A DNA stretch of 64,000 nt. Origin: Anastatus disparis (Eukaryota; Arthropoda; Insecta; Hymenoptera; Eupelmidae). The notes beneath the pieces are model-generated. The model worked only from the letters and a program-made list of their open reading frames with translations. It did no database searches and was not told the origin of the DNA. The translations under genes and the position numbers were made by a program. Position 1 is the stretch's first letter; the number at the start of each line of letters is the position of its first letter. Shown piece by piece: positions 12,923-25,445 of the stretch. The stretch lies in contig JAFFSR010000244.1 in assembly GCA_017163975.1 (NCBI GenBank), positions 12,959,501 through 13,023,500 of the forward strand, read 5' to 3'.

Positions 12923-15900
12923 TCGAAATACATAAATATTTTATTGGCATACTCTGACTACATGATTTGGATTCTCTACACATTATTAAGGGTATGTAAA
13001 CAAATAGAAAGTCGAAGAAAGGATTGACCAGATTAAAATGTCAGAACTAACTTGAATGAATCTGAGACCAAAACCGAAATAAACCGGAATAATTATTCCG
13101 GTTCTGCTTTCAGAATCACTCCGGTTTATTCTGGATCAATCCAAACATTTTCATGTGCATGTAAAACATAAACCAAACCAGCCTGGAGCGGGTAGAACAA
13201 GCCCAAGTATTATTTACATACCGTCGAAGACCCATAATTTGATTATTTATCAATATACTTTGTTATTAACATAATATAAAAAATCTAATTGTATTTTTCA
13301 ATATTTTATTGGATTAATACTTTATCTTTTATTTTGTGACATAAAAATGCAAAGTAGTTTTTGATCAAGTAGCTAATGGTTTTTATCAATTTTTTTATCA
13401 TGATTTTGATATAAGATTAAGTATTAAGTTACTAAAAATAATAAATGACTAAGTGCTATTAATCAATAAAATATTTCTACCTGAGTTCAATGATTTCGGG
13501 ATAATTTAACAGTTAAACTTTTATTAATATGTGCTTATATTTTTATGTTAAAAATGATCAAAGTATGGATCCTTCACGATTACTGATCATTCTTGATAAT
13601 TCTTTGTCATAATATATAATAAAGCAGGACAAGATGCCATAAATTTATTACAAGTTTTGTAGCGATTGTAAAATTTTTTAACAAATTATGGAGCAGTCTG
13701 GAAAATTCATTGAAAATGAACTTTCTAATATTCATATAGGATACAAGGTAATGTGCGTAACAAAAAAAAATAAACATTTATCAATTTTCTAGATCGTCTG
13801 AAATTTTATTTAATATCATGAGAATTCATGAATTAACATTAGTATGTTCAATACAGTTTTCAAATCCATTCAAAAACTTCTACAAAATTTTTAACCATAT
13901 GAAATAAAACATTTTTATTCTTCTATAAAATATATCTTTCTTTAATTTTTATAATAGCTGAAAAAAAAATTGCTCGACTTGAAACAAATTTTTGAATGTT
14001 ACATGATTCATATCTTTTTGTAGGGATTGTATAAGACAACAGATGACTGATTTCTCTCTACTTTCGAATGGTTTTATTTAAATTTCTATTAGATTTATAT
14101 TTACTGAGTTATAATGATTTTTTTACAGCGCTTTTTTTTCTCTGAGTCATACCGAATTTATGGACGCTAGTGTATATGTGCTTACTTCTGAGTATACATG
14201 GCATTACTCTATCATATCTAATTATGTCAAATTTGATAATTATATTTAAATACATATGATCACCCGGAAGAAGTTTTTTCATTTTTTGTTGAAAACGATG
14301 TTATGTAGTTTTCGACTGAAAAGGATATTAATTATTATTATTAAAATGGATAAATAATTTCTATCACCATTAAATTTTTTTTTCAATTTCACTTATTAGA
14401 GTTATAATAATTTTAAAAAATTAAAGCTACTTATTTATATAAAAAATGTTTTTTTTGTTTGAAAACGAGATAACGCCTTTTTCAACCGACAGTGAAAGAA
14501 CACGTTTTCCGAAAAACCATTGATATATTATTACAAATAATTATAAATTGTTAAATACAATCTCTCAGTTATGTGCACGATGATTCAATTGAACTATGAC
14601 TGTAGTTACTTATAACAATGGCAGTTCTTAAATCATGTATAATCATGCATAATTATTCATCACATATAATTAAACGTAAAAAATATTTCACGGAAAGGCA
14701 TCAAGTAAAATATAAATTCATTAGTCGGAGCAATTTTAGTAAGGTTAAAAATATGTATTTCATGCTTGCGAGCCATTGTTACAATTTTGATAAAATAAAG
14801 AAAGATATACTTTTTTTTAAATATGTTCAAAGCATTAAAAAAATTTCATTAAAATAAAACATTATTTCATATAATACGTTGTATAAAAAAAATTAAATTT
14901 TTGTTATAAATATAAATTTTTTATTTCATTGAAAATTTATGTTTTTATTTTGAATATTTTTCTTATTATAACATTTTTATTTGCTCATACTGTCATTAAA
15001 TGAACTTTAAAGTCAGTGAACAAATCGATGACATGACATTTACATCAACTTAAAGTAAGCATTTTCCAATTATTAATAAATTGTGTAATACGATATTTTA
15101 ATTTAAAAGAAACGGATGAGGTAATTTATTCAATTGAATAAATGTTTAAAATGTACACTATTCAATTTATTTTGCCAAAAGTTTCATTCATTGGTAATGT
15201 CGTATCACTTTAAAAAGTTAAATAAATATAAGAGAAACGCACTCGACGTTTCGTACTACTTTAAACTTGCCGTCGAGTCGCGACCGCGCCTCTTGATATA
15301 CCTATATTTTCCTAATTAAAAATAGTATTTTTGGTTAATTTTAAAATATTAAAATATTTTTATCAATAAAATTTTTGAGTTTACAAAAATACGAAACTCG
15401 TTAGAAAATTGAAAATAGGCACTTATTTTTCTTTGAACATTTACTTTCTGTGAAGACGTTTAATTAAAAAAAATATCAATACTAATCTATAATTCGTTAA
15501 TAACTTTTGTTATTTTATACAGTTACTTTAAAATATAATTAAAATCATTTTTTGTATGAAACATATTTTGAGTAACTTGCCGTATTTAAAGGCTAAAATT
15601 TATGATGTAAACTTTAATAAAATTTATAAAAATATTGCCACAAAGAAAATTATGAAAATTTAAATAAAGAATGAACGTTAAAAAAAATGTTTGTAACAGA
15701 TTTATTTATATTCATTGGATAAAAATACATGCAAATTACCTTCGTTTAGCTTGACGCGAAAGTTTTCGTGAACAAAAGCACTATTAATTCCCAAATAAAA
15801 TCACGAATAAAATCCAAACCCTGACATAATATTGCGTGTTTTCTTAAAAAAGAAAAAATTACACTTCATAAAAATAATGAAAAATATTAAAAGCCACAAT

Positions 15901-16880
15901 AAAAACTTGTTAAACGTACAATATTACCTGAAACTAGCCAATTAAATTAATTAAGCAGTTATTCACTGAATAAACTTTAATGCTCAAATCATATTATCTA
16001 CTCAAATCAACTCCAATCAATTTTCATCAGAACATGAATTTTAAACCAAGGTTGTAACATTGTTGCCTTTAGAGCAGGTATAATTTTAGCAAAGCCTTTT
16101 TCAAATATTATATGTAACAGAAATAATATTTCTTTTTATAACTAAATTTAATGTAATTAAAAAGATAATTTTAAAAGGTGATTTTAATTATTTTCATCAT
16201 ATAAATATGATTTATTAAAATTTTCGTAATATTTTAGAATTTAATTTTATTTAAATTTAATAAGTCAAAGCTCTTATGAAATAATTCGGTGATATTTTGT
16301 AGATCAAAAAGATTATTTTTACTAAAAATTTATGTAAAAATTTATGTAAAATTTTATGGTTTAAAATTATTGAAACTATTTTTATTAAAGTACTTTATTA
16401 CTTTACACATAGTATAATAACGTACATTAAACTTATAGACTTTTTTTTCCAATATATACCTACCCCCGCTACGACCTTGTAATAACGCTTCTAAAAATAT
16501 TTTGTGCATGAAAAAACTCTTTCGCTTATAAATCAATTTATTTCTGTATCCATAAAAAAAAATTTAATAACATAAAGTTCTCGATATTAATATTAAATTA
16601 TTATATAAAAAAAAAGCTGCAGGACGAACTAAAACGGAAAAATTGATATTAGATTATTTAGAAATAAATAATTAAATTAATAAAAGTATGTGTAATATTA
16701 TGGTCGACTCAATACATAAATTCTATATAATTATCAATAAATAAAATAAATTTGTTAAAAACACAACTTAATTTTTCATAAATAATGTGAATTTCGATTT
16801 TAAAAAAAATTATAAACAAATGAATTATTTGAAAAAAAAAAATTATAAGCATTGTTAACAAACATGCATTTGTTATTAAA
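12923..16880. other. Intergenic, nothing recognised
   Basis: About 4 kb of AT-rich sequence. A perfect 20-bp palindrome ACCGGAATAATTATTCCGGT lies near 13,090. No exon chain, RNA gene or element with clear ends was found. Confidence 0.5.
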
Positions 16881-17852
16881 ATAATGGCCGCGTCCCAAAG
16901 GTGCAAGTGGTATTACGTTATGTACACGTATATATACATGGCATCTATATATGTATGTATACACAAATGTATGATGAATAGCAGGATAAGAGAGCGAGTG
17001 CATTGCAAGAGCTCTAGAATAACCGAACATTGAACTCTTTTTAACCGGCCCCCAAACTTGATATAAGAATAAGAAAAAGAAGAAAGGGCATTAAATATAT
17101 ATAACGTGAGTAGAAAATGTGAAGTAACTTCGAGGACATGTGATATAAATATTTGTGTTCAAGGTATCAACTTTCATTGACACTCTTTATATATGTGTAT
17201 ATATATATATATATACTTTTTTTTCGAACTCATAACCATGAAAAAGATACCTGTACATTTTTGCTTGATAGAATCATAAATAAATTTAGTTTATAAACTT
17301 ACCCATAGTTTTTCTCCTTTTTGACACGAATATTTAATACAAGTAGTATTTATGTATATTGTGGTATAAAAAAAAGTATAAAAAAAATGTCAAAACGTCA
17401 ATTCACTTTCGTTCATGGTAATAAAACGCAACATTTTCTCTTCCATAGGTACACAGAGTATTGCCACTTTTATTTTAACACTTATATGTACTTAATTGTT
17501 ATTATTATCTCACTATCAATTAGCGCATGTATAATAAACGTTAGTTAAGAGACGAAAGAAATTGTAGACACGCGCGAAAGACACAATAAAGTCCGATTAT
17601 GTTTTAACAAAAACATTATTCATGCAACAGCTCGGGCTAACTCTCGGCGTCTGCTACAACATGACGCGCTTGCTATGTCACTGCGCATGCAATATATATG
17701 CTCGGAACGTCCATCAATATAATTGTATATCTATATATAGAATATGTAAACATGCGTACTCCGTGAAATTTGTGTGGAAAAATAAGAAAGGTCCTAAATC
17801 TTTTTTTTTAAGACTTTCTAGTTACGTTTTTTATACTTTTTTTTATTATAAT
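16881..17852. promoter_or_regulatory. Probable 5' region of SDR39U1
   Basis: Base composition is more mixed than the surroundings, with AT/GT microsatellites (around 16,920-16,970 and 17,190-17,215) and CG-containing stretches at 17,560-17,720. That is the usual look of a promoter/5' UTR region here. No specific motif is certain. Confidence 0.3.
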
Positions 17853-19536
17853 ATGGCCCTTAAACACGTTGTTGTAGGTAATTGAAAAAAATAAATCGCA
17901 AGTTTTTTAAATTTTAAAAATTTTTAAGCGAATTTAAAGACGATTGGTAAACGTTTTTTCTTTCGAGTTGAGGTTATATTTATTATATCATTACAGGCGG
18001 TGGAACCGGTTACATTGGTTCTTGTATTTGCGCAGCGCTACAATGTCTGAATGTTAAAACGACTATTATTTCACGTATGCCAGGTCCAAAAAGAATAACA
18101 TGGGTAAAATGAATTTTCCTTTAACTTTCACTCTCATAGACAAATATATAAAGGATCAGTTTGAATTTTTTTTTTCAATTTTTCTAAATTATTTGAATAA
18201 TATATATAATAATACTTAATATTATTAAATTTTATTTTTTTTTTTCATTTATCTTTGATTTTCATAGATTGTTACATATTTTTTGTTTATTCTTTAGAAA
18301 AGCTTAGAAAAAATTCATGCATATTATTTTTTACAATTAAAACTGACAGAAGAATAAATTTTTACATATAATTATAAACAATTTATTTTGTTATTAAATC
18401 TATAAGAAGTTTTTAAATTATCAAAATAATATTTTATAAACTTTAATTTCTTTTTATGTAATAAAACAATAATTGAGTGATTATATTTACTGGTTATGTA
18501 ATTTGTTTTATAGCAAGAAATAGAATGTAATGGACTTCCTGAAAGTGCGACAGCTGTAATAAATGTAGCAGGTCAAAATATCTTAGATTTCACACAAAGA
18601 TGGACTTCTGGTTTCAAACAGAGTGTATGGAATAGTAGAGTCAAAACGACACAACAATTAGCTAAGGCAATACCAAATTCAAATGTCAATACGTTTGTTA
18701 CAATATCTGGAGTGGCCTATTATCCACCTGATGGAAAAGAATACACAGAAGATGATAAATGTGAAAAATATGATTTTTTATCAGGTAATATTTGAATGAT
18801 ACTTTTATTTAAATAGCATCTCACTTTTATTTAAATAGCATCTCACTTTTATTTTATTTAATTTTTTTTTAGAGTTAGTTCACGAGTGGGAATGTGCAGC
18901 ACAATTACCTGATGGGTGTTCATCAGTAAGACAAGCTACTATTAGATCAGGTGTTGTTTTGGGTCGAACAGGCGGTATGATAAAGCAGACATTTTTCCCA
19001 TTTTATTTTGGAGTTGGTGGTCCGATAGGATGTGGTACACAAGTGATGCCTTGGATTCATATTAAAGATCTTGTTAATTTATTTATTCATGTTTTAAAAA
19101 ATGAAAACGTTAATGGAGTTTTAAATGGTGTAGCTCCTCAGGTTATTTAAAATTTGGTTATCTATAAATCAGTTTTTGTTTACATAAATTGAATATTCAC
19201 TTCATTTCTTCTCATTTAGATGGTAACAAATGCAGAGTTCACAAAAGCTTTTGCAGAAGCTTTAAAAAGGCCGGCATTCATACCTTTACCAGAATTTGTT
19301 GTAAAGACTATTTTTAACGAGGAGCGTGCAAAGGTTAAATAAATTTTTATAATTATTTTTTTCATCATTGCATATTTGCTAAAAAATATCACGGTTTTAA
19401 TTTTCAGATCATGCTTGAAGGACAAAAAGTTATACCCAAACGAGTTTTGAAATCAGGTTTCAACTATCAGTATCCCACTATAAAAGAAGCTTGTGATCAA
19501 TTTGCAGTGTTATTCTATAAAGATGAGCCTTACTAA
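17853..19536 (+). CDS. SDR39U1: SDR39U1-like NAD(P)-binding epimerase-family protein
   Basis: Six exons join in frame: 17853-17877, 17997-18103, 18514-18784, 18873-19141, 19220-19333, 19408-19536. They give 304 residues (human SDR39U1 is of similar length). The N-terminus has the Rossmann nucleotide-binding loop GGGTGYIG at residues 9-16, followed by the family motif SRMPGPKRITW (34-44). The middle has NVAGQNI and SGVAYYP. The C-terminus carries the DUF1731-type signature (LKRPAFIPLPEF ... LEGQKVIPKRVLKSGF). All junctions are GT-AG; the ATG is the first codon of exon 1. The family is an atypical short-chain dehydrogenase with poorly defined substrate. The 3' end converges on PRIM1, 378 bp between the stops. 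Confidence 0.93.
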
Positions 19537-19914
19537 TCAAATAAATAATGCTAGTCCTCTTGTAAATAAATTTATAAATGTTAAATCATTAAAAATCAAT
19601 AGTATTATATTTTTTGAAAATTTTGGAAGCTTAATAATGTTTGTAAGTAATAACAAATGGTAAAAATTAAGTTTTTAATTACAATGATATTTTTTATTAC
19701 AAAATACAAAAAGCTTAAGTAATATAATCTATTTAAGTATTGAATAAAATTTTTTTACTTAATAACAAAAGAATAAGAATTAAATAAATGTTAATGTTAT
19801 GTACTCATTAGTTTGTATGAATTAATACTGTTTTAAGCTATGTTAATATTATAAAAAAAACTTATTTATTTTTTATTATGTACAAAAATTAATAAATATT
19901 TAATTTAATTAAAT
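19537..19914. other. Shared 3' flank of SDR39U1 and PRIM1
   Basis: A tail-to-tail interval with AATAAA motifs just after the SDR39U1 stop (19,540-19,545) and AT-rich sequence where both genes must terminate. No other feature. Confidence 0.6.
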
Positions 19915-21631
19915 TTAGAATTCCATTTTTACATCTGTAAAAAAAAGAAAAAAAATTACTAAATGAAAAAACAGAATTAATACGTGAATTCTTACAATGA
20001 TTATTAAAATTTTACTTACCACTCATTTTAATTTTTTCTCCTTTTTGTGAGTTTTCAAGACCTCTTAAAAATTCTTGAAATGCATGAAAAGGTTTATTTA
20101 AACTTGTTTTTTTAAAATCTTTAATCCTCCTTACATTATCAACCGACTCTCCTTGTTCCAATATTTCTTTTTTATCGTATGCATTAACTTCATCAATTAA
20201 TGTCATGATTGTTGGAACTGTATCTGGATTAAATTGATCTACTACCTTTGGATTAATGGGTACGCATACTTTACCAGTTTTCGGATGAACACAAAATGGA
20301 GATTTTAACAAGTGATTCATTCCTTTAGTAACATTAATGTCCAATCTTGGATATGCAAATTGAATCATAATTTCCTCAATGAGAAACGGCGTTCTACGCC
20401 ACTTTTTATTTCCCTAAAATGATACAATAAAAATCAATAATTTTATTAATAACACAAAAAAATATTATTTGAAAAGTTTCACTTACAGACTGCAGTTGGT
20501 CTTTATAAAAACTTAGAAAGGCTTCCCATTTTTTGATACTTGTGGAATGTTTATCTAATATTGTTCTTACTTCAGCACGCATACTATCATCTTCAGCTAC
20601 AATACCTATAAATGTTGCTACCCTCTCTTCGTTACCTAGCATATCTTGTTCTTCAACAATCACTTTTGAAAATACAGGTTCAATAATCCTAACAGCTCTC
20701 CTAATATACAATACATTTTAATAATAAAATATAATAATGAAATAGAAGTATATTTTGTAGAAATAATTGTAATAATATTTACTTAATAGAAGGATGCATT
20801 TTTCTAATTATATGAACCTTTTTTTTCATATGCTGTCCTCCACTTATTAATTGTAAATAATGTGCGACTGCTTTTCTACCATTCTGTGTTAAAAAACGAG
20901 CTTTTTTATCGCATACCCAACAATGTATACCTCTTCTTCCAGAGAAAACCCATAAAATATGTTCAAATCCAAAATCCTCTAAAAAAACAAAAATTTTCAC
21001 CAATATAATTTATTAGTCTTAAAAATATTTATTATAAATTAAAAAGTTGAAAAAGTACAAACCTCTTAAAGCTGCATCTAAAATTTTAACGGCTAATACC
21101 ATAAATTTCCAACATTTATTACAAACATCTGTACCAGTACAACAAGTTCTTACTTCATCATAATCTGTCATATCAATATCAATAACAACTTCTCTTTGGA
21201 TAGGTTCAAATTTAACTTCTCGTCTTTTATTTGACGGTCTATAAAAATAATTGTTAAAGCATTTATATTTAAATACTATAAGGTTTTTGTAATAATGAAA
21301 TACTTACGGAACATTATATACTGCACCAATATCTATTTTGTATGGACACAGTCTTTTTATTTCTTTAGTTAAATCTTCAAGTTTGTTAAATGATTGATAA
21401 CGAACATAAATATCATCTTGCAAAGTGAATGAAAATTCTCTACGAGCTAGAGTGTTTGCTATAAACAAACAAATGCAAATATAAAATTTAAAAATATATG
21501 CATATTTCATGAACGATAAATAAAAATTTATACGTACAGTCACCATAACTCAACCAACGATAATAATCAACAAAGGGAAATAATCTTGAATAATACAATG
21601 GAAGTAAATCCGGCAAACTAGACTCATCCAT
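19915..21631 (-). CDS. PRIM1: DNA primase small (catalytic) subunit
   Basis: Seven exons on the minus strand: 21631-21538, 21458-21308, 21238-21063, 20978-20783, 20700-20487, 20413-20020, 19934-19915. They give 414 residues, close to the usual 420. This is the RNA-primer-synthesising subunit of the polymerase alpha-primase complex. Visible landmarks are the catalytic DxD in [11 protein letters not shown] (Asp102, Asp104), zinc ligands Cys114, Cys115, Cys121 and Cys124 ([13 protein letters not shown]), the diagnostic [12 protein letters not shown] (153-164), and the third catalytic Asp302 in [11 protein letters not shown]. The start ATG at 21,631 gives [11 protein letters not shown], like other primases. 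The last exon is tiny (20 bp) and supplies the final residues and stop. It shares a divergent promoter with CLASRP. Confidence 0.96.
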
Positions 21632-21825
21632 TATAACAATTAGAAATAAATTTAACTTTAAAAATTATTTAATATTACTTTCTTAAAAAAAAACAATGAT
21701 TTTTCACTCTGATCAACTTATAAAAATTAACTTTTGTTAATAAAACTTTTATCACAATAAAATAACATAAAATAACTAATAAAAACCAAAGAGCTTTTTT
21801 TATCACTTTCACCACCCAGAAAAAA

Positions 21826-21835
21826 TTGGCGGGAA
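21826..21835. promoter_or_regulatory. E2F-type site TTGGCGGGAA
   Basis: This matches the E2F/DP consensus (TTCCCGCC in reverse) about 195 bp upstream of the PRIM1 ATG. Primase genes are classic S-phase E2F targets, which fits its position. Confidence 0.6.
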
Positions 21836-21871
21836 TGTTACCATGTGGTTTTAGGTTCTAATATCAATCGA

Positions 21872-21909
21872 CCAATCATATGAAAGTAAAAATGAGAAAG
21901 GCAACCAAT
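21872..21909. promoter_or_regulatory. Two CCAAT boxes
   Basis: CCAAT occurs at about 21,872-21,876 and 21,905-21,909, 33 bp apart, between the E2F-type site and the CLASRP start. Paired NF-Y boxes are common in cell-cycle promoters. Confidence 0.45.
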
Positions 21910-22220
21910 CAAAATTATTTTGAGAATAGACCATAAATTTAATGACGGTCACTAACAAAATGACACTGAAATTTCAATAAAATGTCGAACTAAACGAACA
22001 TACTTTATAAGTTTCTGCGAAAGTAGCTAAAAAGCGAACCTGCAGTAAGTGGCAAAAAGTAACATGGCGATGGCTGGTCCAAGTGAAGTTGCAGTTAAAA
22101 ATCGAAGCATATTTTTTTCATATAATTATATAATTAAATCTTATTGATATAGTTGATATTATTAAGTCTAATGTATAAAGATTGTCGAATAATTATTATT
22201 TCCATTCTTGGTAATACAAA

Positions 22221-25200
22221 ATGAGTTTTAACGTTAAAAAAACCGGTGGCAGAATGTGGCACGAGGCTCGTAAGCAAGAGAAAAAAATACGCGGTATGCT
22301 CGTTGATTATCGTAGACGAGCTGAAAGGCGACGCGATTACTATGAAAAAATTGTAAGTTTTCATTTATCTTTTTATTTGCGATGACTATTAAGGTACAAT
22401 TCAAAATTTTATGTTGACGCAGTGTTAAATTGAGAAAATGCTGTTTTGGGGAGTGGTCAGATGTTACCCTTAATCTATAAATAATGAATTTTTATAATTT
22501 TTATGCATATTATAATAATAGGCTTTTTTATTCAATATGCTATATTTAAAAAATGGCTCAATAATAAAAATAAATTGTCGGGAATTAGTTTTTCAAAATA
22601 TATGATATAATTTGCGATGCCAACATGTTAAATGCTTTAGATACTGCTTATAAATAATTTACATACAGTATATCAATTATTAATGCAACCTGAATAATTG
22701 TCATTAGAGACATACACTAACAATAACAAACAAATTAATAAAAATTAATTTCAAAAAGTTTGAAATAACCTTTATACATAATAGCTTGAATGAATATTAA
22801 TAATTATATCTATACCTTTCAATTTTTATTGAGTTATAATAATTTAATTATCTGAAACTATTTTTGTACCTATAAAAAGTAACCCTATTGAATTAATCAA
22901 GTTATTTGATTTATTCATTTTTATTAGATCTTAGCTTAATTCAATTACTTGTATTTTATCAAATTTAAAAAGTATCTATTAATATATTTTATAATATTTA
23001 TTTAAATAAAAGATTTTTCAATTTCATTTTACAGAAATCAGATCCTACACAATTTTTACAATTACATGGAAGACCATGCAAGATTCATTTGGATCCTGTA
23101 ATCGCAGCTGCAGGTGACAGTCCTGCTAATATGTAAGTTTAACCATTTAAAAAAATAATATGCTAAAATTATTTAAAATAATTAAATAAATTTAATTTTT
23201 TAGGATGCCTTGGCAAGGAAATGAAGATAATTTAATTGACCGATTTGATGTAAGGGCTCATTTAGATTGGATTCCTGAAGCCAGTAATACAAATGACATT
23301 GATATTCCATTAACCAGTGAAGATAGACACATTAATTATGAAAGATATCGTATAATTGTCCAAAATGAGTTTCTTGGTGGTTGGTATAATTTTGAATTTT
23401 CTAGTTTTTTATCCTAAAATTGTTATGAGGTAATAGTAGGAAACGGTCTTTTTCTATTCACTAATTTCAACTGTTATACAAACATTATGATCAAACAAGG
23501 GGTATCACCTACAAGTAAGTCAATATCATACTAATTGTATATTGAAAAATTTTCCAGTTACTGAAGAAAAATTTCTCCATCAAATTCACCTTGAAGAACA
23601 ATTTGGTTCATCTACAAAACCAGAATTTATAAAAGATAAGAAAAAATCTAGCAATAATGCAGCAATTGGATATAATTATGAAACAGACGAAGCAATACCA
23701 GAAGTTACAAAACCTGCTGATCCTCCTATACCCGAAGAAAAAGAAGATGATGACAGTGATATTGATTTAGATATTTGTGTGGATGTATCTCAAATTGAAC
23801 CTTCGCAAGCTCATGAAATGAACCTTGTTGCACAAAAATATGGACTTCTGGGAGCTGATTATTTTAGTTTTTTAACACAAGATTTTGAAGAAGCTGAAAC
23901 ATTACGACAAGCAAGAAAACAAGAAGAAGAGAAAGCAATGTATTCTGTAAGTTTTTTATAATACTTGGCCTTTGAACTGCACATAAGTGTGAATCTGCAC
24001 TGGTGTTTTTTTTAATAAATGGTATTTTCAGAAAATAATTTTTTAATAATTATTATATTAATAATTATTAAAATTATTATAAACAAATTAATTTTTTTCA
24101 TTAAAATAAAAAACATTTATTGATCCTTCAAAAAAATTTTCAAGAAAATCACTAGGTTAAAATTTTTTTTATTAAAAAAAATATAAATATAAGGGTTTAA
24201 CTAAAGTGTGCAGTTTAAGGGTTAAAAATCGTTTTTAAAAATGAAGTCGAAAATAATTTATTTTACTTTTATTTAGGGTCGAAGATCTAGAAGAGAAAGA
24301 CGAGCTTTTAGAGAAAAGAAAATGATTGGTCGAATAATGAGTCCTCCAAGGTATACATAAATTTTATTTAGAAAAATTTTTAATATTCAATATATTATTT
24401 TAATTAATATAAATTGTTAAAATTTATGTACACTTGTACATATAATGTATTTGAACTTCTGCATTTAATTTTTATTTTACTAAATTTTCAAATTTTTTTT
24501 CTTAAAAAAATTAATTATGGATAATATTTGATTAAATTACTTAATTTAATTTTTATTTAAATTATAAGTTATGATATTCATTATATTATGAATTTGCGTT
24601 ATTATTATAGTTATGCAGCCAGGGAAAGTCCAGAATATAATCCATATAGAAAATCATCTTCCAAATCTCGTTCACGTTCTGCATCACCTGTTAATGCAGG
24701 TCAAATTACCTATATAACAAGTTTCGGTGGAGAAGAAGAGACTGCTCAAAGTAGTTCTTCACAAATAACAACATCTTCAAAGAAAAGTAAGGAAATTAAT
24801 TCGAAAAGGAAAAAGTCTGAAAGTCCTATTCGCATATTGAAAGAAAGAACTTCAAACAGAAAAGTAATAAAATCTAGATCAAGAAGTAATTCACGTCTAA
24901 GAAGTAAAAATTACCGAAATCGTGATTCGAGAAGAATAAGTCCACCATATTCCAGGTATTTATTAATTAATTGCATTATTTTAATAAATAAAATTTTTTA
25001 TTTATTAAAATAATTCAAATTTAATAGTTTCATAATTATCTTTATAGTTTTAATATTTATTCCAAAATGTTTTATACAAATTTAAAAAATTACTGAAAAA
25101 AGAAAAAAGATTATAAGACCATTTCTTCAATTCTGACATAAGAAATATAGAAATATAAAAAGTATTTAAAATTTTGTCTCTTATTATTTATAAGATTAAC

Positions 25201-25379
25201 TTTTTATCTTTATGCTAATTCTGATCAAAGTGTATCTATATAAATGCATTTAAAATCTTCCTAGGGTTGCAAATAATTTGTTAATAATCCAATTTTGTCT
25301 ATATTTTTAACTTTATGCTTAATAAAGAAATCATATATTTTATATTTGAATGAATTCTTATATTATTATAAAAAAGTTA

Positions 25380-25445
<66 letters not shown>

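Larger units (their letters stand above)
21632..22220. promoter_or_regulatory. Bidirectional promoter of PRIM1 and CLASRP
   Basis: 589 bp separate the two start codons. It holds an E2F-type site and two CCAAT boxes (separate entries) and, near 22,060, AACATGGCGATGGCTGG, a YY1/Pho-like start-site motif. That motif also begins a short upstream open frame (22,063-22,143) ahead of the CLASRP ATG. Confidence 0.6.
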
